6,920 nt of DNA from Bifidobacterium breve (GTDB taxonomy: Bacteria; Actinomycetota; Actinomycetes; S36-B12): contig CALPZT020000083.1 of assembly GCA_943328365.2 (NCBI GenBank), forward strand, positions 1-6,920, in the 5' to 3' direction. The translations under genes and the position numbers were made by a program. The notes under the pieces were generated by a model, which had not been told where the DNA came from, made no database searches, and saw only the letters and a program-made list of their open reading frames with translations. Shown here in pieces: positions 6,357-6,920 of the stretch. How positions within the stretch are numbered: position 1 is the stretch's first letter; the number at the start of each line of letters is the position of its first letter.

Positions 6357-6920
6357 CTAGAAGAGGGCGTTCGCCAGTGCGATCCGCGCGGGGGCCACGG
6401 CCGGGTCGTCGTCGGCCATGAGGAAGAACTCGAGGAGCCGAGCCCGCGCGAAGCTTCGATCGTCACCGGTCGTCACTCGAATGCATTCGATGAGACGGCT
6501 GAACGCCGCCTGCCAGTTCCCCTCGAGGACATCGAGGTCCGCGGCAACCGCAGCGGCTTGGACATCGGACGGCGCCGCCGCGGCAGCAGTGCGGGCCTGA
6601 AGTGGATCGACGCCCTCCATCCGGCGGTAGAGGCCCACCATCGCGAGGCCCGCCTGCGCATCCGCATCCGCCGCGTTCACGTCCAGGAGTGCGCGGTACG
6701 CGAGTTCGGCGGCCTCCCAGTCACCGGCCTCGACGGCATTGAACGCTGCTTCCATCCGCGGGTCGATGGTCTCCTCGACCTCATCGACCTCTGCGACCTC
6801 ACCCTCGGCGTCGCCAAGCGACCCGGTGACACCCTGCTCCGCAGCGAGCGCGAGCAGCTGATCGAGCACCTGCCGGATCTGCGCCTCCGGGTACGCCCCC
6901 TGGAAGAGCGGGATCGGCTG
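6357..6920 (-). CDS. Thioredoxin-like/TPR protein (YbbN/CnoX type), C-terminal 187 residues, start off the window
   Basis: The frame is open from the right edge to TAG at 6359-6357. The first visible residues, QPIPLFQGAYPEAQIRQ, continuing into VLDQLLALAAEQGVTG, are the characteristic end of the thioredoxin fold and linker in actinobacterial YbbN-like proteins, the type of M. tuberculosis Rv1324. After an acidic linker (visible residues about 39-56), two TPR-like helical regions follow: MEAAFNAVEAGDWEAAELAYRAL (about 57-79), and WQAAFSRLIECI ahead of the typical C terminus RLLEFFLMADDDPAVAPARIALANALF. The GTG at 6869 is internal, not the start. Roughly 110-130 residues are missing, including any CxxC, so redox activity cannot be judged. 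In E. coli, CnoX (YbbN) is a holdase that protects proteins from oxidation and works with GroEL; this role is inferred here from family only. It converges on glgB with a 136-bp spacer. Confidence 0.85.
   Translation of the reverse strand, partial: QPIPLFQGAYPEAQIRQVLDQLLALAAEQGVTGSLGDAEGEVAEVDEVEETIDPRMEAAFNAVEAGDWEAAELAYRALLDVNAADADAQAGLAMVGLYRRMEGVDPLQARTAAAAAPSDVQAAAVAADLDVLEGNWQAAFSRLIECIRVTTGDDRSFARARLLEFFLMADDDPAVAPARIALANALF

Noticed and set aside
6869..6869. GTG at 6869 as the start of the thioredoxin-like gene
   Set aside because: The frame continues upstream to the window edge with conserved family sequence (PLFQGAYPEAQIRQ), so this GTG is an internal valine.
1..6920. CRISPR array, tRNA/rRNA, insertion sequence or phage genes
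   Set aside because: No regularly spaced repeats, cloverleaf-like or rRNA sequence, transposase or integrase motifs were seen on either strand.

Overview
The window suggests a high-GC Gram-positive actinomycete. Codon third positions are strongly G/C-rich, GTG is used as a start, the GlgP and GlgE families are the actinobacterial types, and promoter-like TANNNT boxes sit only a few bases from start codons. Micrococcales (for example Microbacteriaceae) is my guess; the sequence does not fix a genus. The gene order matches, from memory, Mycobacterium tuberculosis Rv1328 (glgP), Rv1327c (glgE), Rv1326c (glgB) and Rv1324 (thioredoxin-like), so this is a conserved alpha-glucan locus.

Layout: (1) 1-1784, minus strand: glycogen phosphorylase glgP, 594 codons from its start; the C-terminal third lies off the left edge. 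(2) 1785-1939: divergent control region with a leaderless-type glgP promoter, a cre-like (LacI-family) palindrome inside that promoter, a 7-bp inverted repeat, and a probable glgE -10 box. (3) 1940-4012, plus strand: maltosyltransferase glgE, whose first 72 bases are four 18-bp tandem repeats, each beginning with an in-frame ATG. (4) 4043-6220, plus strand: branching enzyme glgB, 30 bases behind glgE with a good ribosome binding site, so almost certainly one transcript. (5) 6221-6356: convergent spacer holding a 107-bp nested inverted repeat that ends in TTTT, the likely glgB terminator. (6) 6357-6920, minus strand: C-terminal 187 residues of a thioredoxin-like/TPR protein of the YbbN (CnoX) type, whose thioredoxin domain lies off the right edge.

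Working together: GlgE extends alpha-1,4-glucan chains with maltosyl units from maltose-1-phosphate, GlgB adds alpha-1,6 branches, and GlgP, divergently transcribed, degrades the chains to glucose-1-phosphate. Synthesis and breakdown therefore flank one short control region. The enzymes that supply maltose-1-phosphate (TreS/Pep2, or a GlgM-type GlgA plus GlgC) are not in the window.

I see no mobile element, CRISPR array, RNA gene or undescribed protein system. The unusual material is non-coding or at a gene edge: the repeated start codons of glgE, the composite inverted repeat after glgB, and the operator-like palindrome at glgP.
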